Source: Myxococcales bacterium
GTDB taxonomy: Bacteria > Myxococcota_A > Polyangia > Polyangiales > Polyangiaceae
Assembly: GCA_021847645.1 (NCBI GenBank)
Contig: JAJZQG010000081.1
Coordinates: 1 to 33,408, forward strand
Reading direction: 5' to 3'
Length of the DNA stretch: 33,408 bases
Shown here in pieces: positions 1 to 9,299 of the stretch. The notes beneath the pieces were generated by a model, which was not told the origin of the DNA, made no database searches, and saw only the letters and a program-made list of their open reading frames with translations. Position 1 is the first letter of the stretch; every line of letters begins with the position of its first letter. Both the position numbers and the translations under genes were made by a program.

Positions 1-11
1 TTCCGATCTTC

Positions 12-1211
12 ATGCCCGCAAAGCAGGCACTGCTCTCGATTTCCGTGTTGGCCGGAGTCGCGCTCTGCGCCGTCCAGACTCTTGCCGGCGACATCACCTT
101 CAAGGTGATGGACAACTCGCCTCGCCGCGCCCAGACGGTGGGCACGGGCACCGCCAACCTGTATTACGCGGCGACCCCAACCACGCTGTCCCTCACGCCT
201 TGGGCCGGGAAGTACAAGCAGACCGACACAGACCCGTTCTTCATCAACGGCTGCTCGGCCGTGGCGGGACGCAATCTCCTGTCCTGGTACGGCGAGGACC
301 CTGCCGGCACCGGTGTCTGGCGCACCTTCGAAGCCGACATGGGGATCAACCACGCCGCACAGGGGGTCGATCCGCTGGTGGGGTGCACCGGCGTGTGCGC
401 TCATTTCGTGGGGATTCCGGGATGCACCGTGGCGTGCCTGAACTTCATCAACACGGAGGGCAACAAGGGCGCACGGCAGTCGGCATTCGTCAACGCCATG
501 GCGCGGTGGACTCCGCCTGGCACCAAGATGTTCTACCGTGCGCACCGCAACACGCTCGACACCATCATGGCCCCGCTGTCGGAGGGCAATCCCCCGGTCG
601 CCATCATCAACACGGCGCCCAAGGTCAACCACTTCGTCGTCATTACCGGCGTCTACCAGCAAGGCGGCAGGACGATGGTGCGGCTCGCGAATAACGCCGA
701 TCTCGACTGGGCGACGTTCGAGCGCAAGTGGGCGCGCCTCGACTTCGGCAACGACTTCGAGCGTTCGATCATGGACGAGGTCGTGGGCGAGAAGCCCTAC
801 TTCCTGGCTTGGTTCTCCAAGGCGACGGGTCGGGAGCTCGGCAAGTACTGCACGGCGCACAACGAGTGCCTCTCGGGGCTGTGCGACCCACGGCCGGACG
901 CCGGCTGCGTTCCGAACCGCAACGGGCAGGCGGGCGACATCTGTACCGATCACGCCCAGTGCACCAGTCGGATCTGCGCGGTCCCGCCAGGCTCGTACGT
1001 TGGCAAGTGCGCAGTCCCCGGAAGCCTCCCGCTGGGTGCGTCCTGCAATACGCACGATTCCTGCGCCACGCGGCGCTGCGACAACCGGCCGGGGGCGGGC
1101 TGCGTGAACCGCGACGGCCAGGGCGCCTCCGGCGACTTCTGCACCACCCACCAGCAATGCCGTACGGGAGTTTGCTTGCTCTCGACCCCGATCGCTGGAA
1201 AGTGCCGATAG
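12..1211 (+). CDS. Exported C39-like peptidase-fold protein with four Cys/His repeats
   Basis: A 399-residue protein with a Sec-type signal peptide (about residues 1-26). The first half resembles the papain-like C39 family: a Cys in an N-G-C-S-A-V context (C81), a His in N-H-F-V-V-I-T-G (H207) and Asn/Asp about 20 residues later (N227-D230) could form the triad. The last third is four tandem units with the pattern C-x2-H-x2-C-x4-C-x7-10-C, beginning at C280, C311, C345 and C377. Such units are common in exported myxobacterial proteins and may bind metal or form disulfides. Only 11 bases lie upstream and they contain no in-frame stop, so a longer protein is formally possible, but the signal peptide supports this ATG. 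Whether it is an active protease is inference; the substrate is unknown. Confidence 0.7.
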   Translation: MPAKQALLSISVLAGVALCAVQTLAGDITFKVMDNSPRRAQTVGTGTANLYYAATPTTLSLTPWAGKYKQTDTDPFFINGCSAVAGRNLLSWYGEDPAGTGVWRTFEADMGINHAAQGVDPLVGCTGVCAHFVGIPGCTVACLNFINTEGNKGARQSAFVNAMARWTPPGTKMFYRAHRNTLDTIMAPLSEGNPPVAIINTAPKVNHFVVITGVYQQGGRTMVRLANNADLDWATFERKWARLDFGNDFERSIMDEVVGEKPYFLAWFSKATGRELGKYCTAHNECLSGLCDPRPDAGCVPNRNGQAGDICTDHAQCTSRICAVPPGSYVGKCAVPGSLPLGASCNTHDSCATRRCDNRPGAGCVNRDGQGASGDFCTTHQQCRTGVCLLSTPIAGKCR

Positions 1212-1366
1212 CCCGACGTGTCCGAGGTACACTCCGGATCGAGCCCGCGCCCGAGCCCGGCGATTCCCGCCAAACTCATATTTCCGATCGGCTCTTGACC
1301 GGCCCGCGGGCTCTGCGTCCCCGCAGCACTGGTCTGAGCCGGCGTGCCCGTAGAAGGGATCACCAC

Positions 1367-2122
1367 ATGTCAGCAAGCAAGTTCTGGAGCTCCTTCTACG
1401 AGATCTACGAGGCCCTTCCCCGCCAAGGACCCGGTGACCGTCAGAGCACCGAGCGGGCTTTGCGCCTGCTGCCTCCCTTGGCCCGCGGTCACCGCATCCT
1501 GGACATCGGCTGCGGTGCCGGAGCTCAGACTATCGACCTCGCGCGAGCCACCGAGGCCTCGATTGTCGCCATCGACAACCACCAACCCTTTGTCTCCCGC
1601 CTCCAGACGCGAGCGGCCGAGCTTGGCCTCGCCGACCGCATCACGGCACAGGCGGGCGACATGAATGACCTGCACTTCCCGGACGGGTCGTTCGACGTCA
1701 TCTGGTGCGAGGGAGCCATCTTCATCATCGGCTTTGCGAAGGGGCTCACGGCGTGGCGCCGCTTGATCGCGCCCGGCGGACACCTGGTCGTCTCCGAGCT
1801 TTGCTGGCTCCGGGCCGACCGGCCGGCCGACCTGGAGGCGTTCTTCAAGGCCGAAGGCGCGGACATCGCGGGCATGGCCGACCGTCGAAAGGACATCGTC
1901 GACCGTGGCTATCGGCTCGTCGGTGACTTCGTCTTGCCGGCTGTCGGCTGGTGGGACAACTACTACGTTCCTCTCGCAGCCACGCTCGAACGCTTCCGTG
2001 TCACGCACGCCGGTGATCAGGAAGCGCTGGATGTGGCAGCCAGGAGCGAGCACGAGATCGACCTGTATCGCACGTACCCCGAACACTTCGGCTACGGCTT
2101 CTTCGTCATGCAGCGCGCGTGA
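1367..2122 (+). CDS. Class I SAM-dependent methyltransferase
   Basis: A 251-residue cytosolic protein that probably transfers a methyl group from S-adenosylmethionine to a small molecule. Motif I is I-L-D-I-G-C-G-A-G (residues 44-52). The acidic end of strand 2 is D70 in V-A-I-D-N. A later A-G-D-M-x-D-L-x-F segment and the P-G-G-H-L-V-V-S-E strand/loop fit the methyltransf_11/25 families. The frame stays open far upstream, overlapping the previous gene, but the ATG at 1367 follows a good ribosome-binding site (AGAAGGG, from 1352) and starts the recognisable domain. The acceptor cannot be told from sequence; the Trp/Tyr-rich C-terminal part presumably forms the acceptor pocket. It seems to be a single gene. 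Confidence 0.85.
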   Translation: MSASKFWSSFYEIYEALPRQGPGDRQSTERALRLLPPLARGHRILDIGCGAGAQTIDLARATEASIVAIDNHQPFVSRLQTRAAELGLADRITAQAGDMNDLHFPDGSFDVIWCEGAIFIIGFAKGLTAWRRLIAPGGHLVVSELCWLRADRPADLEAFFKAEGADIAGMADRRKDIVDRGYRLVGDFVLPAVGWWDNYYVPLAATLERFRVTHAGDQEALDVAARSEHEIDLYRTYPEHFGYGFFVMQRA

Positions 2123-2354
2123 CACTGCGCCTTCACCCCGGGCCTGGGCGCGAGTCCGTCGGCACGCCCGGCTTCGATGCCGCCGCGGCTCGTCGCGATA
2201 GCTCGGATGCCGAACGCAGGAAGAAGGGCTGGACGGGACCGACCCAGGGGCATGAAGATGGGCGGACCGCAGGTGCTCCGCAGATCCTCATCGGACCGGG
2301 AGCCGTTCGACCCAAGGCTGGCGCTCCGTGCCCGCGCGCCCCAGGAAAGGCACC

Positions 2355-3755
2355 ATGTCCCATCCCGATCAATCCTACGACGTCGTCGTCATCGGCTCCG
2401 GCCCGGGCGGCGAAGGCGCCGCCATGAAGTGCGCCAAGGGCGGCAAGAGCGTGTGCATCGTCGAACGACAACCGTCGGTCGGCGGTGCCTGCACCCACAC
2501 GGCCACCATTCCCTCCAAGACCCTGCGCCAGGTCATTCAACGCATCGTCGAACGGCGCCGTCCCCCCGCCGTGTTCGGCGCCCATGACCCGGTACCGTCG
2601 TTTCCGGACCTGACCCGAGCAGCCGCCTCAGTCATCGAGCGGCAGGTCGAGCTTCGGCAGGGCTTCTACGACCGCAACCGCGTGCGCGTGCTGCACGGTA
2701 CGGCGAGCTTCTCGAGCCCCACGACGGTGCGGGTCGAGCACTCCGACGGCTCCTCGGTCCTGCTGCACGCCGGCGTGGTCGTCATCGCCACCGGCTCGCG
2801 CCCCTATCATTCTCCCGACGTGCCCTTCGATCACCCTCGTATCTTCGACGCCGAGAGCATCCTTCGCCTGCCGGAGACCCCCTCGTCGGTGACGGTCTAC
2901 GGAGCCGGCGTGATCGGGTGCGAGTATGCGTCGATTTGCCGCGGCTTGGGCGTGAAGGTCAATCTGATCAACATGCGCGACAAGCTGCTGTCGTTTCTGG
3001 ACGACGAGATCATCGACGCGCTGAGCTATCACCTGAGCGATCAGGGCGTCGTGATACGGCACAACGAGCAGATCGAGCGGGTCGAGGCACGCGAGCGTGA
3101 CGTGGTGGTGCACCTGCAGAGCGGCAAGCGGGTGAAGTCCGACGTGCTGTTGTGGGCCAACGGCCGCACCGGCAACACCGATGCCTTGGGCCTCGAGCAG
3201 ATCGGGCTCCAACCCGACCAGCGCGGCAACATCCCTGTCAACGAGGCCTACCAGACCGCCCTTCCGACCATCTATGCCGTAGGCGACGTCATCGGCGCCC
3301 CCTGCCTGGCGTCGGCCGCCTACGACCAAGGGCGCTTTGCCGGCACCCATATCGTCGAGGGCCGATTGAGCCACAAGCTCGTACGCAACATGCCAACCGG
3401 GATCTACACCACACCGGAAGTCAGCTCGGTGGGCAGGACGGAGCGCGAGCTGACGGCGTCGAGAGTGCCGTTCGAAGTGGGCCGGGCGCACTTCCGGCAC
3501 CTGGCGAGGGCGCAGATTACAGGGCAGACCGTGGGCATGCTCAAGCTGCTATTTCACCCCGAGACGCTGGAGCTGTTGGGCATACACGCTTTCGGCGATC
3601 AGGCGAGCGAGATCATTCACATCGGCCAGGCCATCATGACGCAGGAGGGGGCGGCCAACACGCTCAACTACTTCGTCGACACGACGTTCAACTACCCCAC
3701 GATGGCGGAGGCGTATCGCGTGGCGGCCCTCAACGGGCTCAATCGTCTATCGTAG
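2355..3755 (+). CDS. sthA: Soluble pyridine nucleotide transhydrogenase
   Basis: A 466-residue flavoprotein, the same length as E. coli SthA, which moves hydride between NAD(H) and NADP(H) in the cytosol. It has the N-terminal FAD-binding G-S-G-P-G-G (residues 14-19), a central NAD-binding G-A-G-V-I-G, the second FAD motif with A-V-G-D-V, and a C-terminal dimerisation domain containing G-D-Q-A-S-E-I-I-H-I-G. At the site where dihydrolipoamide dehydrogenases and glutathione reductases carry a redox disulfide it reads A-C-T-H-x-A-T-I-P-S-K, with only one Cys (C46). This is the SthA signature and argues against Lpd or Gor. The ATG at 2355 has AGGAAAGG upstream; a start at 2328 would add nine residues without a better site. 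Confidence 0.92.
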   Translation: MSHPDQSYDVVVIGSGPGGEGAAMKCAKGGKSVCIVERQPSVGGACTHTATIPSKTLRQVIQRIVERRRPPAVFGAHDPVPSFPDLTRAAASVIERQVELRQGFYDRNRVRVLHGTASFSSPTTVRVEHSDGSSVLLHAGVVVIATGSRPYHSPDVPFDHPRIFDAESILRLPETPSSVTVYGAGVIGCEYASICRGLGVKVNLINMRDKLLSFLDDEIIDALSYHLSDQGVVIRHNEQIERVEARERDVVVHLQSGKRVKSDVLLWANGRTGNTDALGLEQIGLQPDQRGNIPVNEAYQTALPTIYAVGDVIGAPCLASAAYDQGRFAGTHIVEGRLSHKLVRNMPTGIYTTPEVSSVGRTERELTASRVPFEVGRAHFRHLARAQITGQTVGMLKLLFHPETLELLGIHAFGDQASEIIHIGQAIMTQEGAANTLNYFVDTTFNYPTMAEAYRVAALNGLNRLS

Positions 3756-3803
3756 TGCCCCTCGACAGCCGGAGCCCGATATGAGAGAGTGAGCGCAGGT
3801 TCC

Positions 3804-4568
3804 ATGCGCGCATCCAGCTTGCCCCCAGTCCGCTTTCTCGTCGGCATTCCCCTGGCGGGGCTCGGGGTTCTGTTGTCTGCCCTGGCCGCGGCGGGTCCCT
3901 ACAAGCCCCACGATCCCCCGCAACTCTGGCCCGACGGCGGCGCGGCCTCCACCGGTTGGGCGGCTGATCCACCGGCCATGGTGTCGGCCAAGCAGTGGGT
4001 GCTGACGTTCCGCTACCAGGGGGGCAAGGTGCAGCTCGTCGGCTCCCGAGCCCTGCAGCTTCCCCAACCGGTGGCGACAGCCCGCAGGATCGGGCGCTAC
4101 GCCGTGGAGCTGCTCAGCGGCCCGACCCTGGTGGAGCGCGTGCGGTTCGACTTTCCGCTGCTGGGTGCCGACGAGCTCGCCGGACAAGCGCGTCGCCCCT
4201 ACAACGACCCGCCGCGGTTCGAGATCAGGGCCGTTGTCACCCGTCAGGTGATGGTGCCCGATTCCGATCGCGTCTCGCGAGCGCGGCTGGTCGACCGCGC
4301 CACCGGCACGACCTGGATGTTGCCATGGCCTCCCGTGGTTCCGGCGGTCGCGCCCGACGGCGGAGCCGACGCCGCGGCCGATGGCGGGGCCGATGGCGGG
4401 GCCGATGCGGGCGCGCGGGACGGTTCCGCGGCCGATGGCGCGCCGTCCGACGCATGGCCCGTTCCGGACGCGTGGCACCTACCGGACGCGTGGTGGCCGC
4501 CCGTTCCACGGGATGCCGGACCGATTCCGGCGCCGCGCGACGGCGGGCCATTCGATGCTTCGCGCTGA
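3804..4568 (+). CDS. Exported protein with beta-rich domain and Asp/Pro-rich tail
   Basis: About 254 residues, family not recognised. The N-terminus is a signal peptide ending in A-L-A-A-A-G. The middle (about residues 50-185) looks like a small all-beta domain with alternating hydrophobic residues. The final 65 residues are low complexity: D-G-G-A-D repeats followed by P-D-A-W repeats and R-D-A-G/R-D-G-G units, rich in Asp, Pro and Gly and probably disordered. The ATG at 3804 is preferred because AGG lies four bases upstream; a GTG at 3789 would add five residues. It starts 48 bases after sthA and ends 71 bases before the next lipoprotein gene, so co-transcription with either is possible but not shown. 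Confidence 0.65.
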   Translation: MRASSLPPVRFLVGIPLAGLGVLLSALAAAGPYKPHDPPQLWPDGGAASTGWAADPPAMVSAKQWVLTFRYQGGKVQLVGSRALQLPQPVATARRIGRYAVELLSGPTLVERVRFDFPLLGADELAGQARRPYNDPPRFEIRAVVTRQVMVPDSDRVSRARLVDRATGTTWMLPWPPVVPAVAPDGGADAAADGGADGGADAGARDGSAADGAPSDAWPVPDAWHLPDAWWPPVPRDAGPIPAPRDGGPFDASR

Positions 4569-4639
4569 GCAGGCGGCGCGCGTATCCGACGTTGCGAAAG
4601 TGTGACACGGGACCGGGTCGTCCGGGCTATCATGCGCCC

Positions 4640-7342
4640 ATGAGCCGCAGACGTGCGTGTGCCCGACTCCTTGCCGTCCTCCTTTTCTCCTGTTCCGGCT
4701 GCGGGTCCAGCGACGACTCGCCACAATCGGCGCCTGCGCCGGATCTGGGTGATCCCCAGGACTTCGTCGACAACGACATCCGAACCCTGGAGTCCTGCGC
4801 GCTGGACTGTGACCCGACCTGCAGCGAGCCCGCGACACCGTTTGCCTGCCCTGCCTTGCAGCCCTGGGCGGCGATTCCGCACGATACAGCCGAGGACCGA
4901 TGCGGGGTTTGGGATGGCGCAACGCAGCCCGCGGCGCAGCAGGGTCAGTGCGCCGCCTCCGAGCCCTCGGGCGAGGCGCTGGCAAGAACCAACTCGTCGG
5001 GAACCCCGGTGGTGCTGCCCGACGGAAGGCGCCTGCTGCCCGCGGGGCAATCGTGGCTGTTCCAGGACACCGATCTGAAGGGGACATTCCCCTTCTCGGC
5101 CGTGTGGGTGCCCGGCACGCGGTTCGTCATCGTGAGCGACGACGGCTACGTGGACCACGCGTTACGTGTGATTGACACTGCCAAGCTCGCGGCGGGACAG
5201 GACCCGGTGGCGTCCTACGAGCCATTCCCCTATCCGCAGGCGCTCAACTACGGTCTTGCGGTCGCGCCCGACGGAACCATCTATGCGGCAAGCGGCCGTG
5301 AGGAATCGAAGGTCTTCGCGTTCTCGGTGGAGCCGTCCAGCGGCGCCCTCACCAGGGAGCCGTCGAAGGATGTGCTGGTGAAGAACGACGCCACGGCGGA
5401 TGTGTTCCCGATGGGCATTGACGTGTCGCCGGACGGCAAGCACCTGGTGGTGGCGCAGGTGCTGGAACCCGATGCACTGGTGTACTCGCTCGACACGGCG
5501 ACGTACGGGCAGCGCGAGGGCAGCTTTGGGGTCGGGGACGCGGACCAGTTCGCTGCCGCGTTCGACCCGTTCGGCAAGAACGTGGCTTACGTATCGGTCT
5601 GGAACAGGCGCCGGCTGACGGAGATCGATCTCGATACGCAGACCACGCGCCGGATCGACGTGGGAAGCGAGCCGCAGGAGATGGCGTTCCTGGACGCGAA
5701 CTACATGGCAGTGGCGGAAGCGCTGGGCGACGACATCGCGATCATCGACAGGGCCGCGGCCCATGTCGTGAGCCACGTTCCGATCGACCAGGCGAGCGAC
5801 CACCCCGCCATATCGCCCACCGCGCTGGCCTATGACTCGTCGAACCACCGGCTGTACGCGACGTTGGCGACGCTCAACGCGGTAGCGGTATTCGACGTAA
5901 CGCCGAGCAGCGGGCCGGGGGTGGCGCCGACGCTGGCGTGGGCGGGAGCGATACCCACGTTGTGGTGGCCGACGGATGTCGTGGTAGCGGGGCCGTCGGA
6001 GCCGAGCCCGGGCTCGGTGGTGATTCTGAGCGGCAAGGGTGTGGGCGGCGGACCGGCCGACGCGCCGACGGCGGCGGGCTCGGGAGCGGACGGCGACCAG
6101 ATGCACGGCGGAATCCAGCAGGTGGCGTACCCGGACGCGGGTCAGCTATCGAGCTGGACACAGCAGTTCACGGAGTCCAAGAAGGTCGGGGCGCGCGCGG
6201 GCTACTCGCAAGTCAGCTGCCCGGCCGGCGCGGACTACGACTTTCCGGTGCCGGCGACGAACACGGAAGGGCCGAGCCAGCTCATCCAGCACATCGTGTT
6301 CATCGTGCGTGAGAACAAGACGTATGACGCCGTCATGGGGGACGTGCCGGGCGGCGACGGCGACCCGAGCCTGGTGATGATTCCGGGCAAGATGGAGGAC
6401 GCATTCCGCAACATCCGCGCGATGGCAAAGACCTTCAGCCACGGGGACAACTTCTACCACGACGCGGAGAAGTCGATTCAGGGGCACTTCTGGGCGGTGT
6501 TCGGGCGGTCGTCGGACTACACGGAGCGTACGTGGCTGTCGACCTGGGGGCGGGGCACGCGGTCGATTCCCCTGCAAGGGGTGTCGGAGGCGACGAGGCC
6601 CGACGAGGGCGGCCTGTTCGACTGGCTCGCGGCCGGGGGCGTGGACTTCGACAACATGGGCGAGCAGATCGGCAATACGGGCCTAGACACGGGCTTCGGC
6701 ATCGGAGGATTCGTGTCCACCAGCAGCACGCGCCCCGATCTGCTCGACGCTTGCTACATCTCCGCCCGCGCCCGGGTGCTGTGCAACCTCAAGACCTTCA
6801 CCTACGCCTGGCTCGTCAACGACCACACCTTCGGCGGAACAGCCGGCAAGCCCAACCCTGGCCTGATGATCGCCGTCAACGACGAGGCCACCGGAATGAT
6901 CCTCGACGGCATCTCGCACAGCCCGCTGTGGAAGAGCACGCTGGTCGTCGTGATCGAGGACGATCCGCAGGATGGCGCGGACCACGTGGATACCCACCGG
7001 TCCATCGTCGTGCTGGCGTCGCCCTGGGTCAAACGCGGCTACGTGAGCCACGCGCACTACGACCCGCCGTCGCTGCACAAGCTGTTCGCCCACATCCTGG
7101 GCCTGCCCTACAACAACGCGATGGTGGCCAATGCGGCCGTGCCCTTCGACATGTTCACCTCCACGCCGGACTACACGCCATTCGACTACCAGCCGCGAAC
7201 GTGGACCGACACGGGCTGCAACCAGGCAGGCACGCCGGCCGCGGTGGAGGCGGAGGCCTGGGGCTGGGACTTCTCCGAGCCGGACGAGCAGCCCGGCCTC
7301 TCGCAGCAGATCTGGCGGATGCTGCACGACGGTGAGCGGTAG
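4640..7342 (+). CDS. Lipoprotein: YncE-like propeller fused to phosphoesterase
   Basis: A 900-residue protein with a lipoprotein-type signal (L-F-S-C, acceptor Cys about residue 18). Residues about 130-470 carry repeated beta-propeller blades of the YncE/lactonase type, with phrases such as A-V-A-P-D-G-T-I-Y-A-A-S, D-V-S-P-D-G-K-H and L-A-Y-D-S-S-N-H-R-L-Y. From about residue 550 an alkaline-phosphatase-superfamily domain like PF04185 begins with H-I-V-F-I-V-R-E-N-K-T-Y-D. It ends with the metal-site region E-D-D-P-Q-D-G-A-D-H-V-D (near residue 773) followed by S-P-W-V-K-R-G. This fusion is a known architecture, usually annotated as bifunctional YncE/alkaline phosphatase family. It probably hydrolyses a phosphoester at the cell surface or in the periplasm; the substrate is unknown. 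The ATG at 4640 is chosen because it begins the signal peptide. Confidence 0.85.
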   Translation: MSRRRACARLLAVLLFSCSGCGSSDDSPQSAPAPDLGDPQDFVDNDIRTLESCALDCDPTCSEPATPFACPALQPWAAIPHDTAEDRCGVWDGATQPAAQQGQCAASEPSGEALARTNSSGTPVVLPDGRRLLPAGQSWLFQDTDLKGTFPFSAVWVPGTRFVIVSDDGYVDHALRVIDTAKLAAGQDPVASYEPFPYPQALNYGLAVAPDGTIYAASGREESKVFAFSVEPSSGALTREPSKDVLVKNDATADVFPMGIDVSPDGKHLVVAQVLEPDALVYSLDTATYGQREGSFGVGDADQFAAAFDPFGKNVAYVSVWNRRRLTEIDLDTQTTRRIDVGSEPQEMAFLDANYMAVAEALGDDIAIIDRAAAHVVSHVPIDQASDHPAISPTALAYDSSNHRLYATLATLNAVAVFDVTPSSGPGVAPTLAWAGAIPTLWWPTDVVVAGPSEPSPGSVVILSGKGVGGGPADAPTAAGSGADGDQMHGGIQQVAYPDAGQLSSWTQQFTESKKVGARAGYSQVSCPAGADYDFPVPATNTEGPSQLIQHIVFIVRENKTYDAVMGDVPGGDGDPSLVMIPGKMEDAFRNIRAMAKTFSHGDNFYHDAEKSIQGHFWAVFGRSSDYTERTWLSTWGRGTRSIPLQGVSEATRPDEGGLFDWLAAGGVDFDNMGEQIGNTGLDTGFGIGGFVSTSSTRPDLLDACYISARARVLCNLKTFTYAWLVNDHTFGGTAGKPNPGLMIAVNDEATGMILDGISHSPLWKSTLVVVIEDDPQDGADHVDTHRSIVVLASPWVKRGYVSHAHYDPPSLHKLFAHILGLPYNNAMVANAAVPFDMFTSTPDYTPFDYQPRTWTDTGCNQAGTPAAVEAEAWGWDFSEPDEQPGLSQQIWRMLHDGER

Positions 7343-7411
7343 GCGGCCGCGAACACGGCCGTTCCCATCGGACCCGGATCTGGGTAGGCTGCGCGGCCTC
7401 GGAGGTCACGT

Positions 7412-9178
7412 ATGGTTTCGTCCCGTTCGCTTCGCATCCTTGGTCAGTCCGGTTCCGCCGCGGTGTTGCTGCTGTTGAGTGTCGGCTGCCCGACGTCGCC
7501 GCCGCCTCGGCGCCCCGAGCCCAAGATTGTCGACGACAACGAGCCGCGGCAGACCGCCGAGTGGCTGTTCGTCACCGCGGAAGGGCAACCCGTGCACGGC
7601 AAGAAGGCCGAGTGCGAGAAGGTTGCGGGCTGGGTGACGGGCGAGAAGGCGTGCACGGGAGCGTTGTGCATTCACGCCCGCGACCTGGGCAAGGAGTGGC
7701 TCGCCGCCTGTACGAAGCTGGTTCCCAAACAGGTCGACGCGGTGCAGCAGATGGTCGACGACGCAAAGGGACGCGTGGAGTTGCCCGACGACGACTGCGT
7801 GCGCCAGGGTGATTCTCTGCTGCGCGACCCGACCTGCCAGGATCCGGCGTCGTGTACCAGTCAAGCCCAGATGTGGGTATCGCGATGCGGAGAGCGGTAT
7901 GCCACGCCGCTGCTCGTGCTGATGGTCACGCGCACGCTCGAGCGCAAGTTCAGCGACGATACGCGCATCGAGCTGGACACACGGTCGTGCGATACGATGG
8001 GAAAGCAGATCGCCGCGGCGTACGGCTGCGACGGCGACGACAAGTGCCGTGCGCCAGCGGAGACGGCCAGTGCATGGCTGTCGCGCTGCACGAGCGCCGA
8101 GAGCGGCGCTCCCCTGATCCTGGCGTTCCAGGCCGCCGATGCGCTGGTGGGTGGCGGCAAGGGCGTGGATCCGATTCCGGTGGACGGCTCGTCCAAGGCG
8201 CTTCCCGAAGGCACGTTCCCCCTGCAGCTCGAGGACAATCGCGGCGTGGTGGCGTGGGTGTGCGGCTCGCGTCCGAAGGACTTGAAGGGCTATCTGGCAG
8301 CGCGCAAGGACTGCACCCGCGGCGAGCTGGTCATCTCGCACCTCGACAAGACCCAGCACATGCGGACCGCGTCGGTGCAGCACGCCAGCGATGCGGAGTT
8401 CGTCCGGTTGTTTCCATTCCTGATGGTCAAGGGCGAGCAGGAGGCGCGCGACCTGGCCGCGCTCGGCGCCTTCACCAAGGCGCTGTCGGACGCGGCCGAG
8501 GACGCGGACTCGCACCACGCCGAGCGCGCCTACAAGAAGCTAGCTGGGGCCATGATGTCCAAGGTCTGGGCGATGGTCCGCCAGCCGATGTACCAGAAGG
8601 CGATCGCCTCGATGGACGCGCGCTTGGAGCCGGCCTTCAAGGCCTGGGGCAAGGCCAAGGCCACTGCGGCCGGCAAGATACGAAAGGACGACGACTTCGC
8701 GCTGTTCGTGGGGCGCGCGCTGGCCAGTCCCCTGAACGACATGACCAGCGACGGGGCCGTGTCGCCGGGCGCGTTCGCCACTCCCACGGCCTTCACCCTC
8801 GCGACGTGGATGCCGCGATCGATGCACGCGTATCGAGAGGCGCTCGAGCAAGCCGAGAAGCGCGCCGACCGGCATCGCCCCACTGAGTCGCGCGTGACCC
8901 AGCTCCAGAACGACATGGTTTCGGAGATGACGGCATGTGCCGCGGGGCTCAAGGAGGTGTCGGATGCTGAGCAAGCCAGTGCGGACTGCCTGTTCGGGAC
9001 CGAAGGCTGCGCCGAGCCCAAGCCCGCCGAGCTGTCCAAGGCTGCCGACGCCGCGCGGCAGAAGGCCCAGGCCGCCCGCATGCGCCTCGACGCGATCCTG
9101 GACAGCGGGATCCTGTCCGCCAGCGAGCTCGAGCGTGCCGACGCCGACCGGATCGGCCGGGGCTGCCTCGATCCGTGA
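7412..9178 (+). CDS. Lipoprotein with three Cys-quartet repeats
   Basis: A 588-residue predicted lipoprotein of no family I recognise. The signal ends in S-V-G-C (acceptor about C26), followed by a Pro/Arg-rich linker. Residues about 65-230 contain three similar units with spacing C-x12-C-x4-5-C-x10-13-C, each with a Trp three to four residues before the last Cys; they look like small disulfide-bonded repeats. The rest is mostly helical, and another Cys cluster appears near the C-terminus (C-A-A-G-L, A-D-C-L-F-G-T-E-G-C). The ATG follows GGAGGT at 7401, a strong ribosome-binding site. It lies 69 bases after the phosphoesterase gene on the same strand, so the two could share a transcript. Likely location is an outer-membrane leaflet. 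Confidence 0.7.
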   Translation: MVSSRSLRILGQSGSAAVLLLLSVGCPTSPPPRRPEPKIVDDNEPRQTAEWLFVTAEGQPVHGKKAECEKVAGWVTGEKACTGALCIHARDLGKEWLAACTKLVPKQVDAVQQMVDDAKGRVELPDDDCVRQGDSLLRDPTCQDPASCTSQAQMWVSRCGERYATPLLVLMVTRTLERKFSDDTRIELDTRSCDTMGKQIAAAYGCDGDDKCRAPAETASAWLSRCTSAESGAPLILAFQAADALVGGGKGVDPIPVDGSSKALPEGTFPLQLEDNRGVVAWVCGSRPKDLKGYLAARKDCTRGELVISHLDKTQHMRTASVQHASDAEFVRLFPFLMVKGEQEARDLAALGAFTKALSDAAEDADSHHAERAYKKLAGAMMSKVWAMVRQPMYQKAIASMDARLEPAFKAWGKAKATAAGKIRKDDDFALFVGRALASPLNDMTSDGAVSPGAFATPTAFTLATWMPRSMHAYREALEQAEKRADRHRPTESRVTQLQNDMVSEMTACAAGLKEVSDAEQASADCLFGTEGCAEPKPAELSKAADAARQKAQAARMRLDAILDSGILSASELERADADRIGRGCLDP

Positions 9179-9299
9179 TGCGGGGATCTTGACGCCGCGA
9201 TTCCTTGCCCCATGAGCCCTTGGGAACGGGTGCTCGCCACAAGGCGCCGCGCGCCGAGGCGGGACGGGTCGGCTCGATCGGGAACAACGGGAGTGTCGC

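Noticed and set aside
728..1366. N-terminal extension of the methyltransferase overlapping the first gene
   Set aside because: The extension is Arg/Gly-rich out-of-frame translation of the first gene; the ATG at 1367 has a good ribosome-binding site and starts the domain.
2123..2354. Possible small gene between the methyltransferase and sthA
   Set aside because: Short frames there have biased composition and no ribosome-binding site; I see nothing supportable in this 232-bp gap.
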